Positions 35,321 through 43,157 of a stretch of 64,000 bases of DNA are shown here, piece after piece. The notes beneath the pieces are model-generated. The model ran no database searches. It worked only from the letters and a program-made list of their open reading frames with translations, and was not told the DNA's origin. Position 1 is the stretch's first letter. Every line of letters starts with the position of its first letter. Location of the stretch: positions 124,001 through 188,000 of the forward strand of contig VANK01000002.1 of the NCBI GenBank assembly GCA_008682415.1. The letters run 5' to 3'. The translations under genes were made by a program, and so were the position numbers. Origin of the DNA: Acidobacteria bacterium AB60. Its GTDB lineage: Bacteria; Acidobacteriota; Terriglobia; Terriglobales; Acidobacteriaceae.

Positions 35321-35477
35321 TCAGCGTGTTGCTCCCAGGGAACGCCAAGATGTAGAGGAGGATAGAGGGAACAATTGCGAATAGTCAAGATGGATGACAC
35401 CGCAGCTGCTCCACCCGATGCGCCGTGCTCGCCGCCGCGCGCCATGCGGGTGGCCTCGCGACCGAAGTACGGGACGG

Positions 35478-36188
35478 CTACTCCATGGTGGACTCCACGA
35501 TCGACCAGGTGAGAGCGCTTACATCATCCTCCAGGGAGAGGCGCATGACCACTTGTTCGACCGCCTCGTTGTTTCTGCCGGCGGTGGTGAGTTCCGCGCG
35601 CAAGTGAGTTTCGCCTTTCTCCTCGTCCTGCTCTCCGTGAATGGACTGGAGGGTGATGGGCAGGCTACCGACGGTGGAAAGGAATAACGCGCGGAGGCGG
35701 GCCGCCACGGAGAAGCGGCAGGCGAGCGACACTTCGTAGCGTGTTTCCGCGGGGATGGGCTGAGGCAGAACCGGATGCAGGCGATAGGCGAGGGGGCGGA
35801 GCGCCATGTTTGCAGACAGCACGGTGGCGGCCAGCACGAGGGCGAGGTGGAGCGCGCCAAGCCCGCAGAGAGCGCCAATGGCAGCGGAGCACCAGATGGT
35901 GGCCGCGGTGTTGAGGCCGCGCACGTTGGCGCCATCCTTGAAGATGACGCCGGCTCCGAGGAAGCCAACTCCCGAGACAACATAAGAGAGGATTCGGCCG
36001 CGGGCAGAGGGGTCTTCCGCGAGCAGGAAGCCGCACATGACAAATGCGGACGCTCCGGCTGCCACGAGAGCGTTGGTGCGTGTTCCCGCCATTCGCTGCC
36101 GCCATTGCCGCTCCAGGCCGACGGCTGCTCCCAAAAAGAGGGCGGACAACAGGTGCAAGGCGAAGGGAGTGAAGCCAATGCCGTTCAT
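35478..36188 (-). CDS. mgtC: MgtC/SapB family membrane protein
   Basis: A 236-residue protein. The membrane half has ALHLLSALFLGAAVGLERQW, the family motif GTRTNALVAAGASAFVMCGFLL, ILSYVVSGVGFLGAGVIFKDGANVRGLNTAATIWCSAAIGALCGLG, followed by a short soluble domain ending in a beta-rich region. MgtC binds partner ATPases and is needed under low magnesium in other bacteria. It is third in the operon after an Nramp-like transporter and a small membrane protein. The start is ATG 36188; no strong ribosome site is seen. Confidence 0.93.
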   Translation of the reverse strand: MNGIGFTPFALHLLSALFLGAAVGLERQWRQRMAGTRTNALVAAGASAFVMCGFLLAEDPSARGRILSYVVSGVGFLGAGVIFKDGANVRGLNTAATIWCSAAIGALCGLGALHLALVLAATVLSANMALRPLAYRLHPVLPQPIPAETRYEVSLACRFSVAARLRALFLSTVGSLPITLQSIHGEQDEEKGETHLRAELTTAGRNNEAVEQVVMRLSLEDDVSALTWSIVESTME

Positions 36189-36211
36189 GACGAGGTGAAG
36201 CGCTCCTGCGG

Positions 36212-36436
36212 TTAGCGGATTGCGGGAAGGACGCCTGCCAGGTCCAGAACGTGATAGGCAAGCATCAGCGTCATGAGGACCAGGTAGGCGCGCAAGACGG
36301 TGAGGGATACGCGCACGCCGGGCGTCATGGAGACGTGGCCCAGACCTTCGGTGGAGCACTTCTGTTCGGGCGCGTCGTCGAGCGGGTGGATGACGCGGAC
36401 ATATTCCGGGGCGTAGGAATTCTGGATGGATGCCAT
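36212..36436 (-). CDS. Small single-pass membrane protein between Nramp and mgtC
   Basis: A 74-residue protein with a soluble N-half (MASIQNSYAPEYVRVIHPLD...) and one strong hydrophobic helix (LRAYLVLMTLMLAYHVLDLAGVL). The ATG has AGGTGAT eight nt upstream. It lies 17 nt after the transporter gene and 24 nt before mgtC, so it is part of one transcript. I do not recognise it; by position it may be a transporter accessory subunit. Confidence 0.75.
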   Translation of the reverse strand: MASIQNSYAPEYVRVIHPLDDAPEQKCSTEGLGHVSMTPGVRVSLTVLRAYLVLMTLMLAYHVLDLAGVLPAIR

Positions 36437-36452
36437 AGATCACCTCGTGTCC

Positions 36453-37778
36453 TCAGTCAAAGAGACTGGGGAGCATGACCTGCGCGGCGAGCAGCAGCGA
36501 CAGGGCAAAGAGGACCACAATGATGGTCCAGTTGATGTAGTTGTTCCACCGCCGGTTGATCCAGCGGTCTCCGAGGAGTTCGCGATCGTTGAGGAGCAGT
36601 TGCAGGAAGATGATGGCGGAAGGAAGGATCAATCCAGCGAAGACCTGGACGCTGATAATGATCAACTGCAGGGGCACATGGGGAATGAGAACGACGGCGG
36701 CAGCGGCGCCGACGCAGGCGATGTAGGTGGCGTAGAAGGCCGGAGCCTCCCAGATTTTCTTGTGCAGGGAGTGCTCCCAGCCTTTGACTTCGCCATAGGC
36801 CCAGGCGCTGGCGAGGGAGATGGCGGTGGTGCCGAGGACGGCCGCGTTCACCATGAGGAGGAGCACGCCATTGCGGACGAAGCGACCAGCGAGAGGTCCG
36901 ATGGCGACGGCAAGCTGCGCCGGATCCTGGAAGCTGATGCCGTGCTGGTATCCATAATTGCCGACCAGCATCATGGCTCCGGCGACCATGACGGTAAAGG
37001 TTGCGCCGATCAGGGTATCGAGGCGCGCCCATTTGAGATCAGAGAAGCGCAGCCGTTTTTCTGCGACGCAGCTTTGTTGAAAGAACAGCTGCCAGGGAGC
37101 AATGGTGGTTCCCACAACGGCAATGATGAGGAAGACGAGGCTGCTGGTGAGGCCGCCGGGGGGCGGGGCGGGCGCGACGGTGGAGCGAGCGACGGCAGTC
37201 CAGTCAGGGTGCACCCAATAGGCCAGGGCGAACCAGGTGAGGTCCATGAGACAGAGCGCGATGACCATGCGCTCCCAACGGAGATAGCTGCCGGTGACGA
37301 CCAAGAGCGTGAGTCCAAGCGCGGAGACGGGCACCGAGATCCAGGGGCTGACCCCCAGCGCCTGGAGGGCCAGGGAGATCGCTGCGAATTCGGTGATGAG
37401 GGTGAGGAAGTTGACGGCAAGCAGGTCAAAGAGCGAGAAGCGTCCCCACCATTTGCCGAAGCGCTCATAGATCATGGCGGCGTGGCCTTTGCCGGTGGCG
37501 ATGCCCAGGCGGGCGACCATCTCCTGCACGAAGTAGCAGATGGGGAGGAGCACAACGAGGGTCCACAACAGATGCAGGCCGTACTGTCCGCCGGCCTGCA
37601 TGTAGGTGGAGACGGCTCCTGCATCGTTGTCCGCCTCCATCACGATCAGGCCGGGGCCGAAGACCATGAGGAAGGTGAGCAGGTGCTTTTGCCATGCGCG
37701 CCGCACCGCGACGCCTTTCTGCGGGGCGCTCTGGGGAGGAGCGGCGAGGGAGTTCTGTTCTGATTCTGCTAGGCGCAC
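36453..37778 (-). CDS. Nramp-family divalent metal transporter with altered metal site
   Basis: A 441-residue Nramp (SLC11) homologue with about 11 helices. Helix 1 reads GPGLIVMEADNDAGAVSTYMQAGGQYG, where classic Nramps have DPGN; here it is D50-N-D-A-G-A55. Helix 6 reads VVGTTIAPWQLFFQQS where MPH is usual (A227-P-W). Loss of the methionine and asparagine ligands recalls the Nramp-related magnesium transporters. The start is GTG 37778 with GGAGG eight nt upstream; it overlaps a 57-residue leader ORF by 10 nt. Downstream are a small membrane protein and MgtC. Confidence 0.88.
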   Translation of the reverse strand: MRLAESEQNSLAAPPQSAPQKGVAVRRAWQKHLLTFLMVFGPGLIVMEADNDAGAVSTYMQAGGQYGLHLLWTLVVLLPICYFVQEMVARLGIATGKGHAAMIYERFGKWWGRFSLFDLLAVNFLTLITEFAAISLALQALGVSPWISVPVSALGLTLLVVTGSYLRWERMVIALCLMDLTWFALAYWVHPDWTAVARSTVAPAPPPGGLTSSLVFLIIAVVGTTIAPWQLFFQQSCVAEKRLRFSDLKWARLDTLIGATFTVMVAGAMMLVGNYGYQHGISFQDPAQLAVAIGPLAGRFVRNGVLLLMVNAAVLGTTAISLASAWAYGEVKGWEHSLHKKIWEAPAFYATYIACVGAAAAVVLIPHVPLQLIIISVQVFAGLILPSAIIFLQLLLNDRELLGDRWINRRWNNYINWTIIVVLFALSLLLAAQVMLPSLFD

Positions 37779-37942
37779 AGGCTCATCCTCCCAATGGTGT
37801 CGGTAGGGGATGCAGTTCCGGGATGGGCAGGGCGGGCGGGCAGGGTCCAGGTGCAGGCGAGGGGCGCGCGGGGGTTGCCCGTTGCGACCCACGTGCAGGC
37901 CAGGGCGCCCGTCTTCTGGATCAAGAAGAGGTTGTTCTTCAT
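37769..37942 (-). CDS. Leader small protein upstream of the Nramp gene
   Basis: A 57-codon ORF beginning MKNNLFLIQKTGALACTWVA, with a perfect GGAGG five nt before the ATG. It has an internal duplication (ACTW at residues 15-18 and 29-32), six prolines (24, 27, 35, 38, 41, 46) and a C-terminal LCA. Its stop is 10 nt past the GTG of the transporter, so translation of the two is coupled. I recall similar short proteins ending in LCA in acidobacteria but cannot check. It may be a real small protein or a regulatory leader peptide. Confidence 0.6.
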   Translation of the reverse strand: MKNNLFLIQKTGALACTWVATGNPRAPLACTWTLPARPAHPGTASPTDTIGRMSLCA

Positions 37943-38115
37943 GGTTCCTCCGCGGGCAGTCCGCGCAGGGGCTTGCGATGCGGAGGGGCCGCGAGCGCGA
38001 TCCGCACAAGCCGGGGCACAAAGGACTGCCGGTTCGGGAGGGTGAGTCAATTGCCGGGCTCACACGCTCAATTCACTGGTCAAAGCGCCGTGAAGAGCGG
38101 TGGGGAATCGCGCGG

Positions 38116-38199
38116 CTAAGGACGATTTCCGGAGCGCTCATCGCGACACGAGGAAGGACACCCGCTACTTGGGGGTTCCTGGGCGGACGCGTTGGTCAT
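38116..38199 (-). CDS. Possible 27-residue leader peptide
   Basis: A 27-codon ORF, MTNASAQEPPSSGCPSSC..., with AGGAG about 4 nt before the ATG. It lies 174 nt upstream of the 57-codon leader ORF, within the presumed 5' untranslated region of the Nramp operon. Two cysteines and four prolines are present. Its only support is a good ribosome site and position. Confidence 0.3.
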   Translation of the reverse strand: MTNASAQEPPSSGCPSSCRDERSGNRP

Positions 38200-38235
38200 A
38201 GTTCTCCTGCGGAGAGAGGAGATCTCCGCACTGTG

Positions 38236-38265
38236 TTTATACTATACCCCCACTGGGTATTGCAA
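38236..38265 (-). promoter_or_regulatory. Operon promoter with CsoR-like operator in the spacer
   Basis: Minus strand: -35 TTGCAA (38265-38260), 18-nt spacer, -10 TATAAA (38241-38236). The spacer is filled by a perfect palindrome, ATACCC-agtgg-GGGTAT (38260-38244; reads ATACCC-ccact-GGGTAT on the plus strand), the layout recognised by CsoR/RcnR-family repressors (TACCC...GGGTA). The transcript would run about 285 nt to the 57-codon ORF. No csoR/rcnR gene is visible nearby. An ArsR gene starts 69 nt on the other side. Confidence 0.6.
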
Positions 38266-38328
38266 TCGAAAAACGAAGCGGACGGCGATCTTTCTGCCGG
38301 TTGACATCCGGGGCAAATCCACTACCAT

Positions 38329-38667
38329 ATGGTTGTGGATCGGTTAAGCACTACGTTTGCGGCTTTGTCGGATCCGACGCGGCGGGCGATGGTGGAACGG
38401 CTGGCGCGCGGGCCGGCCTCGGTGCATGGCTTGACGGAGCCATTTGCGCTGTCGCAGCAGATGATTTCAAAGCACGTGGCCACCCTGGTGCGCGCGCGGC
38501 TTGTGAGCAAGACGAAGCGGGGCCGGGAGAGCATCTGCACGCTGCGGCCGGAGGCGATCAAGAGGGTCAACGACTGGGCGATCAGCTATCGCCAGTTCTG
38601 GGAAGAGAGTTTGGACAAGCTGGATGCGGTGGTGAAGCACATGAAGGAAACGGAGGACGAGAGATGA
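38329..38667 (+). CDS. ArsR-family transcriptional regulator
   Basis: A 112-residue winged helix: FAALSDPTRRAMVERLARGPASVHGLTEPF, recognition helix SQQMISKHVATLVRARLV, and wing KTKRGRESICTLRPEAIKRV. A conserved tail WAISYRQFWEESLDKLDAVV follows. No metal-binding cysteines, so it is the SRPBCC-linked subtype. It overlaps the next gene's ATG (ATGA). TTGACA (38301-38306) lies 22 nt before the start codon, so the message is near-leaderless. Confidence 0.92.
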   Translation: MVVDRLSTTFAALSDPTRRAMVERLARGPASVHGLTEPFALSQQMISKHVATLVRARLVSKTKRGRESICTLRPEAIKRVNDWAISYRQFWEESLDKLDAVVKHMKETEDER

Positions 38668-39173
38668 CGAAAGAGACGGCGCATGAAACGGAGCGGATGG
38701 TGATCACCCGGGTATTTGATGCTCCGCGCGAACTGGTGTGGAGGGCGTGGACGGACCCGAAGTACGTGATGCAGTGGTGGGGGCCGAAGGGGTTTACGGC
38801 GCCTCATTGCGAGATCGATTTTCGGGTGGGAGGGAAGTTTCTGTTCTGCATGCGCTCGGCGGACGGGTGGGAGGGCTGGAACGCCGGGGAGTATTACGAG
38901 ATTGTTCCGTACGAGAAGATCGTGTCGTCGATGTACTTCTCCGATGCGCAGGGAAACAAGGTGGATGCGGCCGCGTACGGACTGGAGGATGAGGGCGGCG
39001 AAGAGGGGCGCGACGTGGTGCTGTTTGAGGATCTGGGAAATGGCCAGACGAAGCTGACCTTTATGGGCAATGAGACGATGCGGAGCGCCATCGAGAGCGG
39101 GCAGCTGGAGGGCTGGAAGGAGACTCTGGAGAAGGTGGCTGGAGTGGTGGCGGAGTTGGGGCAGGCGAAATAG
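38664..39173 (+). CDS. SRPBCC (AHSA1-like) domain protein
   Basis: A 169-residue protein: MVITRVFDAPRELVWRAWTDPKYVMQWWGPKGFTAP is the classic AHSA1 opening, followed by GGKFLFCMRSADGWEGWNAGEYYEIVPYEKIV and a C-terminal helix (GWKETLEKVAGVVAEL). Coupled with arsR by an ATGA overlap. DinB follows after a 65-nt gap holding one dispersed palindrome. Confidence 0.92.
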   Translation: MTKETAHETERMVITRVFDAPRELVWRAWTDPKYVMQWWGPKGFTAPHCEIDFRVGGKFLFCMRSADGWEGWNAGEYYEIVPYEKIVSSMYFSDAQGNKVDAAAYGLEDEGGEEGRDVVLFEDLGNGQTKLTFMGNETMRSAIESGQLEGWKETLEKVAGVVAELGQAK

Positions 39174-39183
39174 GAAGGTGTCG

Positions 39184-39217
39184 TCCCCGGTCCCCAATGC
39201 GAGAGACCGAGGGCACC
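39184..39217. repeat. Dispersed palindrome, copy 2
   Basis: TCCCCGGTCCCC-aatgc-GAGAGACCGAGGGCACC; the arms GGTC.../...GACC pair. It lies between the SRPBCC and DinB genes. It matches copies at 11.9, 56.8 and 62.6 kb in the same GGTCYCC...GGGCACC form. Confidence 0.7.
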
Positions 39218-39237
39218 TCATGAAAGAGGGAAAGAAG

Positions 39238-39801
39238 ATGAAGAGAGTCACGATTCTCGCTATGGTCTTGGTGGCGTGGGCATTCGCGGCGCACGCCCAG
39301 GATATTGCCAAGAAAGATGCAGGCGTCAAACCTGCCGATCCGGAGTTGAAGGTGGTGCTCGACTCGTGGAATGAGATTGGCCGCAAGCTGACGGCGATGG
39401 CCGAGGATTTCCCCGAGGACAAGTACGACTTCAAGCCAACGCCCGAGCAGCGGAGCTTCGCCGAGCAATTGCTGCACGCGGCGGGCGCCACCTACTACTT
39501 CACGAATGCTGCGATGGGGCAGAAGCTTCCGGCGGCAGAAGATCCGAAGCGCGAGCAATACAAGACCAAGGCCGATGTCGTGGCGTTCGTCAAGAAAGCG
39601 GTGGCGGACGGAGCAGCCGCGCTGCAGGCGAAGGGCGAGAAGGGGCTGGGGACGGAGGTTGTGTACACCCCCGACCAGAAGGCGCGCGTTCTCGACATCG
39701 CGAACGGGCTGATCGAACATAGCGGGGAACACTACGGGCAGCTGGTTGTGTACTACCGGCTCGCGGGTCTTGTGCCGCCGGAGTCGCGGCCCAAGAAGTA
39801 A
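39238..39801 (+). CDS. Secreted DinB-family protein
   Basis: A 187-residue protein. The signal peptide is MKRVTILAMVLVAWAFAAHA, then a DinB four-helix bundle (VLDSWNEIGRKLTAMAEDFPEDKYDFKPTPEQRSFAEQLLHAAG... LIEHSGEHYGQLVVYYRLAG). Histidines H82-like (LLHAAG), H149 and H153-like (EHSGEHYGQ) suggest a metal site. ATG 39238 has AGAGGGAAAG upstream. Placement after the ArsR/SRPBCC pair repeats the layout seen at 5-7 kb, here with an export signal. Confidence 0.88.
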   Translation: MKRVTILAMVLVAWAFAAHAQDIAKKDAGVKPADPELKVVLDSWNEIGRKLTAMAEDFPEDKYDFKPTPEQRSFAEQLLHAAGATYYFTNAAMGQKLPAAEDPKREQYKTKADVVAFVKKAVADGAAALQAKGEKGLGTEVVYTPDQKARVLDIANGLIEHSGEHYGQLVVYYRLAGLVPPESRPKK

Positions 39802-39961
39802 AGGGCTTGCGCCTCAAATTGCCCCCGCGTCGAATCTGATTTGGAGCACCAGCTTCGAGCCTCGAGTTGCGCGTCGAGTTGTGAGCACCGGGGCTTGCCG
39901 GGCGAGGTGCGCGTGGCGAGAGCATTCATCGTGTCCTGCGTTCCGTGGCTGATCATGGACG

Positions 39962-40043
39962 CAAAAAGGCCCGTGGAGAACGCGGGCCTTTGCTTGATTC
40001 TGAGACCAGTATGACTGGTTGCAAGAATCAGCCCGCAACATTG
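39962..40043 (-). ncRNA. Putative small RNA, copy 2
   Basis: Minus strand, about 82 nt. The 5' hairpin (40029-39996) has outer arms GATTCT/AGAATC and inner arms ACCAGT/ACTGGT with loop CAT. It is followed by a terminator hairpin with arms AAAGGCCCG/CGGGCCTTT (39991-39965) and a T5 tail. An AAAATA word lies upstream (about 40058-40053). It matches copy 1 at 23511-23598 in both parts. It lies between the DinB and frr genes, whose 3' ends converge here. Confidence 0.55.
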
Positions 40044-40149
40044 GAGAGGTTTATTTTCGCCTTGTGTGGAGGGAGGTTCGTTCGTTTTCCATAGAGGCGG
40101 GGCACCCCGGTTCCGGTCACCTGTGTCCTGTGGGAGATCTGTCGTCCCT

Positions 40150-40190
40150 CCCGCCCTAACAAGTTAGGACGGGGCACCCCCGGCGGGCCG
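40150..40190. repeat. Short hairpin with GGGGCACCC tail
   Basis: CCTAAC-aa-GTTAGG (40157-40170) is followed by ACGGGGCACCCCC, resembling the tail of the dispersed palindromes (GGGCACC). It lies between putative sRNA copy 2 and the end of frr. Confidence 0.5.
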
Positions 40191-40197
40191 CGCGGGG

Positions 40198-40782
40198 TCA
40201 GACCTGCATGACTTCGGCTTCTTTGCGGCGGGACATCTCTTCCATGCGGCGGATCTCGTCGTCGGTCATCTTCTGCACCTCTTCCATGGCGCGCTTTTCG
40301 TCGTCTTCGCTGATCTTTTTGTCCTTGGAGAGTTTCTTGAGGGCTTCATTGCCGTCGCGGCGGACGTTGCGGACGGAGGTGCGGTGTTCTTCGAGGACGC
40401 GGTTGAGGTGCTTGACGACGTCGCGGCGGCGCTCCTCGGTCATGGGGGGGACGGGGATGCGGATGAGCTTGCCGTCGGACTGGGGGTTGAAGCCGAGGTC
40501 GGAGGTCTGGATGGCTTTTTCGATCTCCTTGACGATGCTGGGGTCCCAGGGCTGGACGACGATGAGCTGGGGTTCGGGGGTGGAGACCTGGGCCATCTGG
40601 GTGATGGCGGTGGGTGTGCCGTAGTAGTCCACCTTGATCTGGTCGAGCATGTGAGCGCTGGCGCGGCCGGTGCGGACGGAGGCCAGGTTGGATTGGAAGC
40701 CATCGACCGCGTGGTCCATGCGGCGCTTCAAATCGGAGTACAAGTCTTTCATCGCCGCGTTACCGGCCATAAACGATGCCAT
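40198..40782 (-). CDS. frr: Ribosome recycling factor
   Basis: A 194-residue RRF: FQSNLASVRTGRASAHMLDQIKVDYYGTPTAITQMAQVSTPEPQLIVVQPWDPSIVKEIEKAIQ is the family signature, followed by IRIPVPPMTEERRRDVVKHLNRVLEEHRTSVRNVRRDGNEALKKLSKDKKIS. Starts considered: ATG 40782 has GAGGGA six nt upstream and is preferred over ATG 40788; ATG 40752 is also possible. It disassembles the ribosome after termination together with EF-G. Confidence 0.96.
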   Translation of the reverse strand: MASFMAGNAAMKDLYSDLKRRMDHAVDGFQSNLASVRTGRASAHMLDQIKVDYYGTPTAITQMAQVSTPEPQLIVVQPWDPSIVKEIEKAIQTSDLGFNPQSDGKLIRIPVPPMTEERRRDVVKHLNRVLEEHRTSVRNVRRDGNEALKKLSKDKKISEDDEKRAMEEVQKMTDDEIRRMEEMSRRKEAEVMQV

Positions 40783-40998
40783 CGTCATTCCCTCGCAGAG
40801 AGCGTGATGCCAACGGCTATTTTACAACCGGGAGTTGGGGAGGCGGGGGTGGAGGGTGCGGGGGTGATGGCGGGGGTCGTGAGTGGGCGGCGCATGCGGA
40901 GTTTGCGAAAGAACAGGGCGGCGGGGGCGAGGGAGACGTAGAATGCTGGGGAGTTCGCCGCACCTTAATTCCCCGAACCGCACGCTGGAGATTTGCGC

Positions 40999-43086
40999 AT
41001 GTTGTTGCGAAGGACCGGCCTGTTAGTGGGCCCCGTGTTGTTGGCCGTCTTTCTGTGTCTGATGAAGCTGCCCTGCGCCGGCGCGGAGGGCGGCGCACAG
41101 CCGGGCGTGATGCGGGGCAGTATCGGCGACGCGGTGCTGGTGTTGAGCGGGCCGTGGCGGTTTCATCCCGGGGACGATGCGGCGTGGGCGCGGCCGGAGT
41201 TCGACGACACGAGCTGGGGGACGCTGGACCTGACGCCGCCGGAGGGTTCGTACGATCCGGTGGTGGGGTCGACCGGATTTGTTCCCGGGTGGACCAAGCA
41301 TGGGTATCCCAAGCTGGCGGGATATGCGTGGTACCGGCTGAAGGTGGTGCTGGGAAACAACCAGTCGGAGACGCAGAGGCTGGCGCTGACGATGCCGCTG
41401 GACTTCGACGATGCGTACCAGATCTTTGTGAACGGCGAGCAGGTGGGGGCGTTCGGCAGGTTCTACGGGGACGGGGTGACGTACTACAACTCGGAGCCGA
41501 GCTCGTTTGCGCTGCCGGCGGCGATGCACGGCGGCACGCTCACGATTGCCATACGCATGTGGATGGATCCCTCGACGCCGCTGGTGTCAGAAGACACGGG
41601 CGGGTTGCACGGACCGCCGATTCTGGGGGAGTCCTCGGCGATTGAGACGATGCTGCGGCTGGCGTGGGACTCGGTGAACCGGACGCAGATCGGCAACGTG
41701 ATGGTGCTGGTGTTTCTGGCGCTGGGGTTGACGCTGGGGTTTCTGCTGTTCGGGTTCGACCGCCGGGAGCGTGCGTATCTGTGGCTTGGGTTTGCGTGCT
41801 GCGCGGATTTCCTGAACATCGGGATGGTGACGCTGGGATACTACCGGACGATTGTTCCGATGATGCAGGAGACGGTGCTGCTGGACGTGCTGCTGGTGCC
41901 GACGGGGTTGTGCCTGTGGGCGGTGTTCTGGGCGTACTGGTTCGAGCTGGAGAGCAAGCGGCGGATCGCGAAGATTGCGTTCACGCTGACGGCGCTGCTG
42001 ATGACGGGCATGGCGCTGGTGCGGCCGCCGGTGCTGGGGACGGTGATTCCTCTGGAGGCGACGGCGTGGCTGGTGCCGCTGACGGCGGTTCTGAAGCTGA
42101 TGCCGGGCGTGCTGATCCTGGGCATTGCGATTCTGGGCATGCGCAAGCGGGCGGCGGACGGTTGGCTGGCGCTGGCGCCGATTGTGTTGCAGATCGTGCG
42201 GTCGTACCGCGAGGAGCTGACGGTGCTGGGCGTGCCGGTGATTCTGCGGCTGGGGCCGGTGACGCTGACGGTGGGAACGGTGGCGGCGCTGGTGATGCTG
42301 GCGATCGTGTCGGTGCTGATGGTGCGGCGGTTCATGCGCGGGCAGCGGGAGAGCGTGCTGCTGCGGCTGGAGATCGAGCAGGCGCGGCAGGTGCAGAATG
42401 TGCTGATCCCGGAGGCCATGCCGGCGATTCCGGGATTTGCGGTGGAGAGCGAGTATCGGCCGGCGCAGCAGGTGGGCGGGGACTTCTTCCAGATCATTCC
42501 AGCAGCCAATAGCGGGGTGCTGGTGGTGATTGGAGATGTGAGCGGCAAGGGCACGCCAGCGGCGATGACGGTGAGCCTGCTGGTGGGGTCGATCCGCACG
42601 CTGGTGCCGACGACGCAGAGCCCGGGGACGATTCTGAGCGTGCTGAACGAGCGCATGATCGGGCGCAGCCAGGGCGGATTTACGACGTGCCTGGTGCTGC
42701 GGGTGGATGCGGACGGCGCGGTAACGGTGGCGAACGCCGGGCATCTGCCGCCGTATTTGAACGGGAGCGAGATTGACGTGAGCCCGGGGCTGCCGCTGGG
42801 GCTGGTGGCGGGGAGCTATGCCGAGGGCACCTTCTGGCTACGGGAGGGCGAGCGGCTGACGCTGGTGACGGACGGGGTGCCGGAGGCGCGCAACAAGGCC
42901 GGCGAGCTGCTGGGGTTTGAGCGCACGGCGGCGCTGGCGAAGGAATCCGCGGAGATGGTGGCGAAGCAGGCGCAGGAGTTCGGGCAGACGGACGACATCA
43001 CGGTGCTAACGATCCGGCGGGTGGCGGCGAAGGCAGCGCCGTCGATGCATGTGGAGGCGCTGGTGCCTTCGCCGGCGGGGGATTAA
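40999..43086 (+). CDS. SpoIIE-type phosphatase with extracytoplasmic sensor and membrane helices
   Basis: A 695-residue protein. After a signal peptide (LLVGPVLLAVFLCLMKLPCAGA) comes an extracytoplasmic beta-rich domain (about 40-210; LSGPWRFHPGDDAAWARPEFDDTSW, WYRLKVVLG), then seven or so membrane helices (about 225-440), a coiled linker (LRLEIEQARQVQNVLIPEAMPAIPG) and a PP2C domain: QVGGDFFQIIP, VVIGDVSGKG, NAGHLPPYLNGSE, LVTDGVPEARN, DDITVLTI. The 7TMR-DISM-like layout suggests ligand sensing. ATG 40999 has GGAG eight nt upstream. It is related to the phosphatase at 9571-10839. Confidence 0.9.
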   Translation: MLLRRTGLLVGPVLLAVFLCLMKLPCAGAEGGAQPGVMRGSIGDAVLVLSGPWRFHPGDDAAWARPEFDDTSWGTLDLTPPEGSYDPVVGSTGFVPGWTKHGYPKLAGYAWYRLKVVLGNNQSETQRLALTMPLDFDDAYQIFVNGEQVGAFGRFYGDGVTYYNSEPSSFALPAAMHGGTLTIAIRMWMDPSTPLVSEDTGGLHGPPILGESSAIETMLRLAWDSVNRTQIGNVMVLVFLALGLTLGFLLFGFDRRERAYLWLGFACCADFLNIGMVTLGYYRTIVPMMQETVLLDVLLVPTGLCLWAVFWAYWFELESKRRIAKIAFTLTALLMTGMALVRPPVLGTVIPLEATAWLVPLTAVLKLMPGVLILGIAILGMRKRAADGWLALAPIVLQIVRSYREELTVLGVPVILRLGPVTLTVGTVAALVMLAIVSVLMVRRFMRGQRESVLLRLEIEQARQVQNVLIPEAMPAIPGFAVESEYRPAQQVGGDFFQIIPAANSGVLVVIGDVSGKGTPAAMTVSLLVGSIRTLVPTTQSPGTILSVLNERMIGRSQGGFTTCLVLRVDADGAVTVANAGHLPPYLNGSEIDVSPGLPLGLVAGSYAEGTFWLREGERLTLVTDGVPEARNKAGELLGFERTAALAKESAEMVAKQAQEFGQTDDITVLTIRRVAAKAAPSMHVEALVPSPAGD

Positions 43087-43157
43087 GGGGGCGGGGACCG
43101 GGCGCTTGCAGGCGCTCTCCTAACTAGCTAAGATTTGCTTAGCAGGTTTGGGATGGT

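Noticed and set aside
37943..38235. Known metal riboswitch in the Nramp leader
   Set aside because: I could not recognise conserved elements of a Mn (yybP-ykoY) or Mg riboswitch; the leader's features are the two ORFs.
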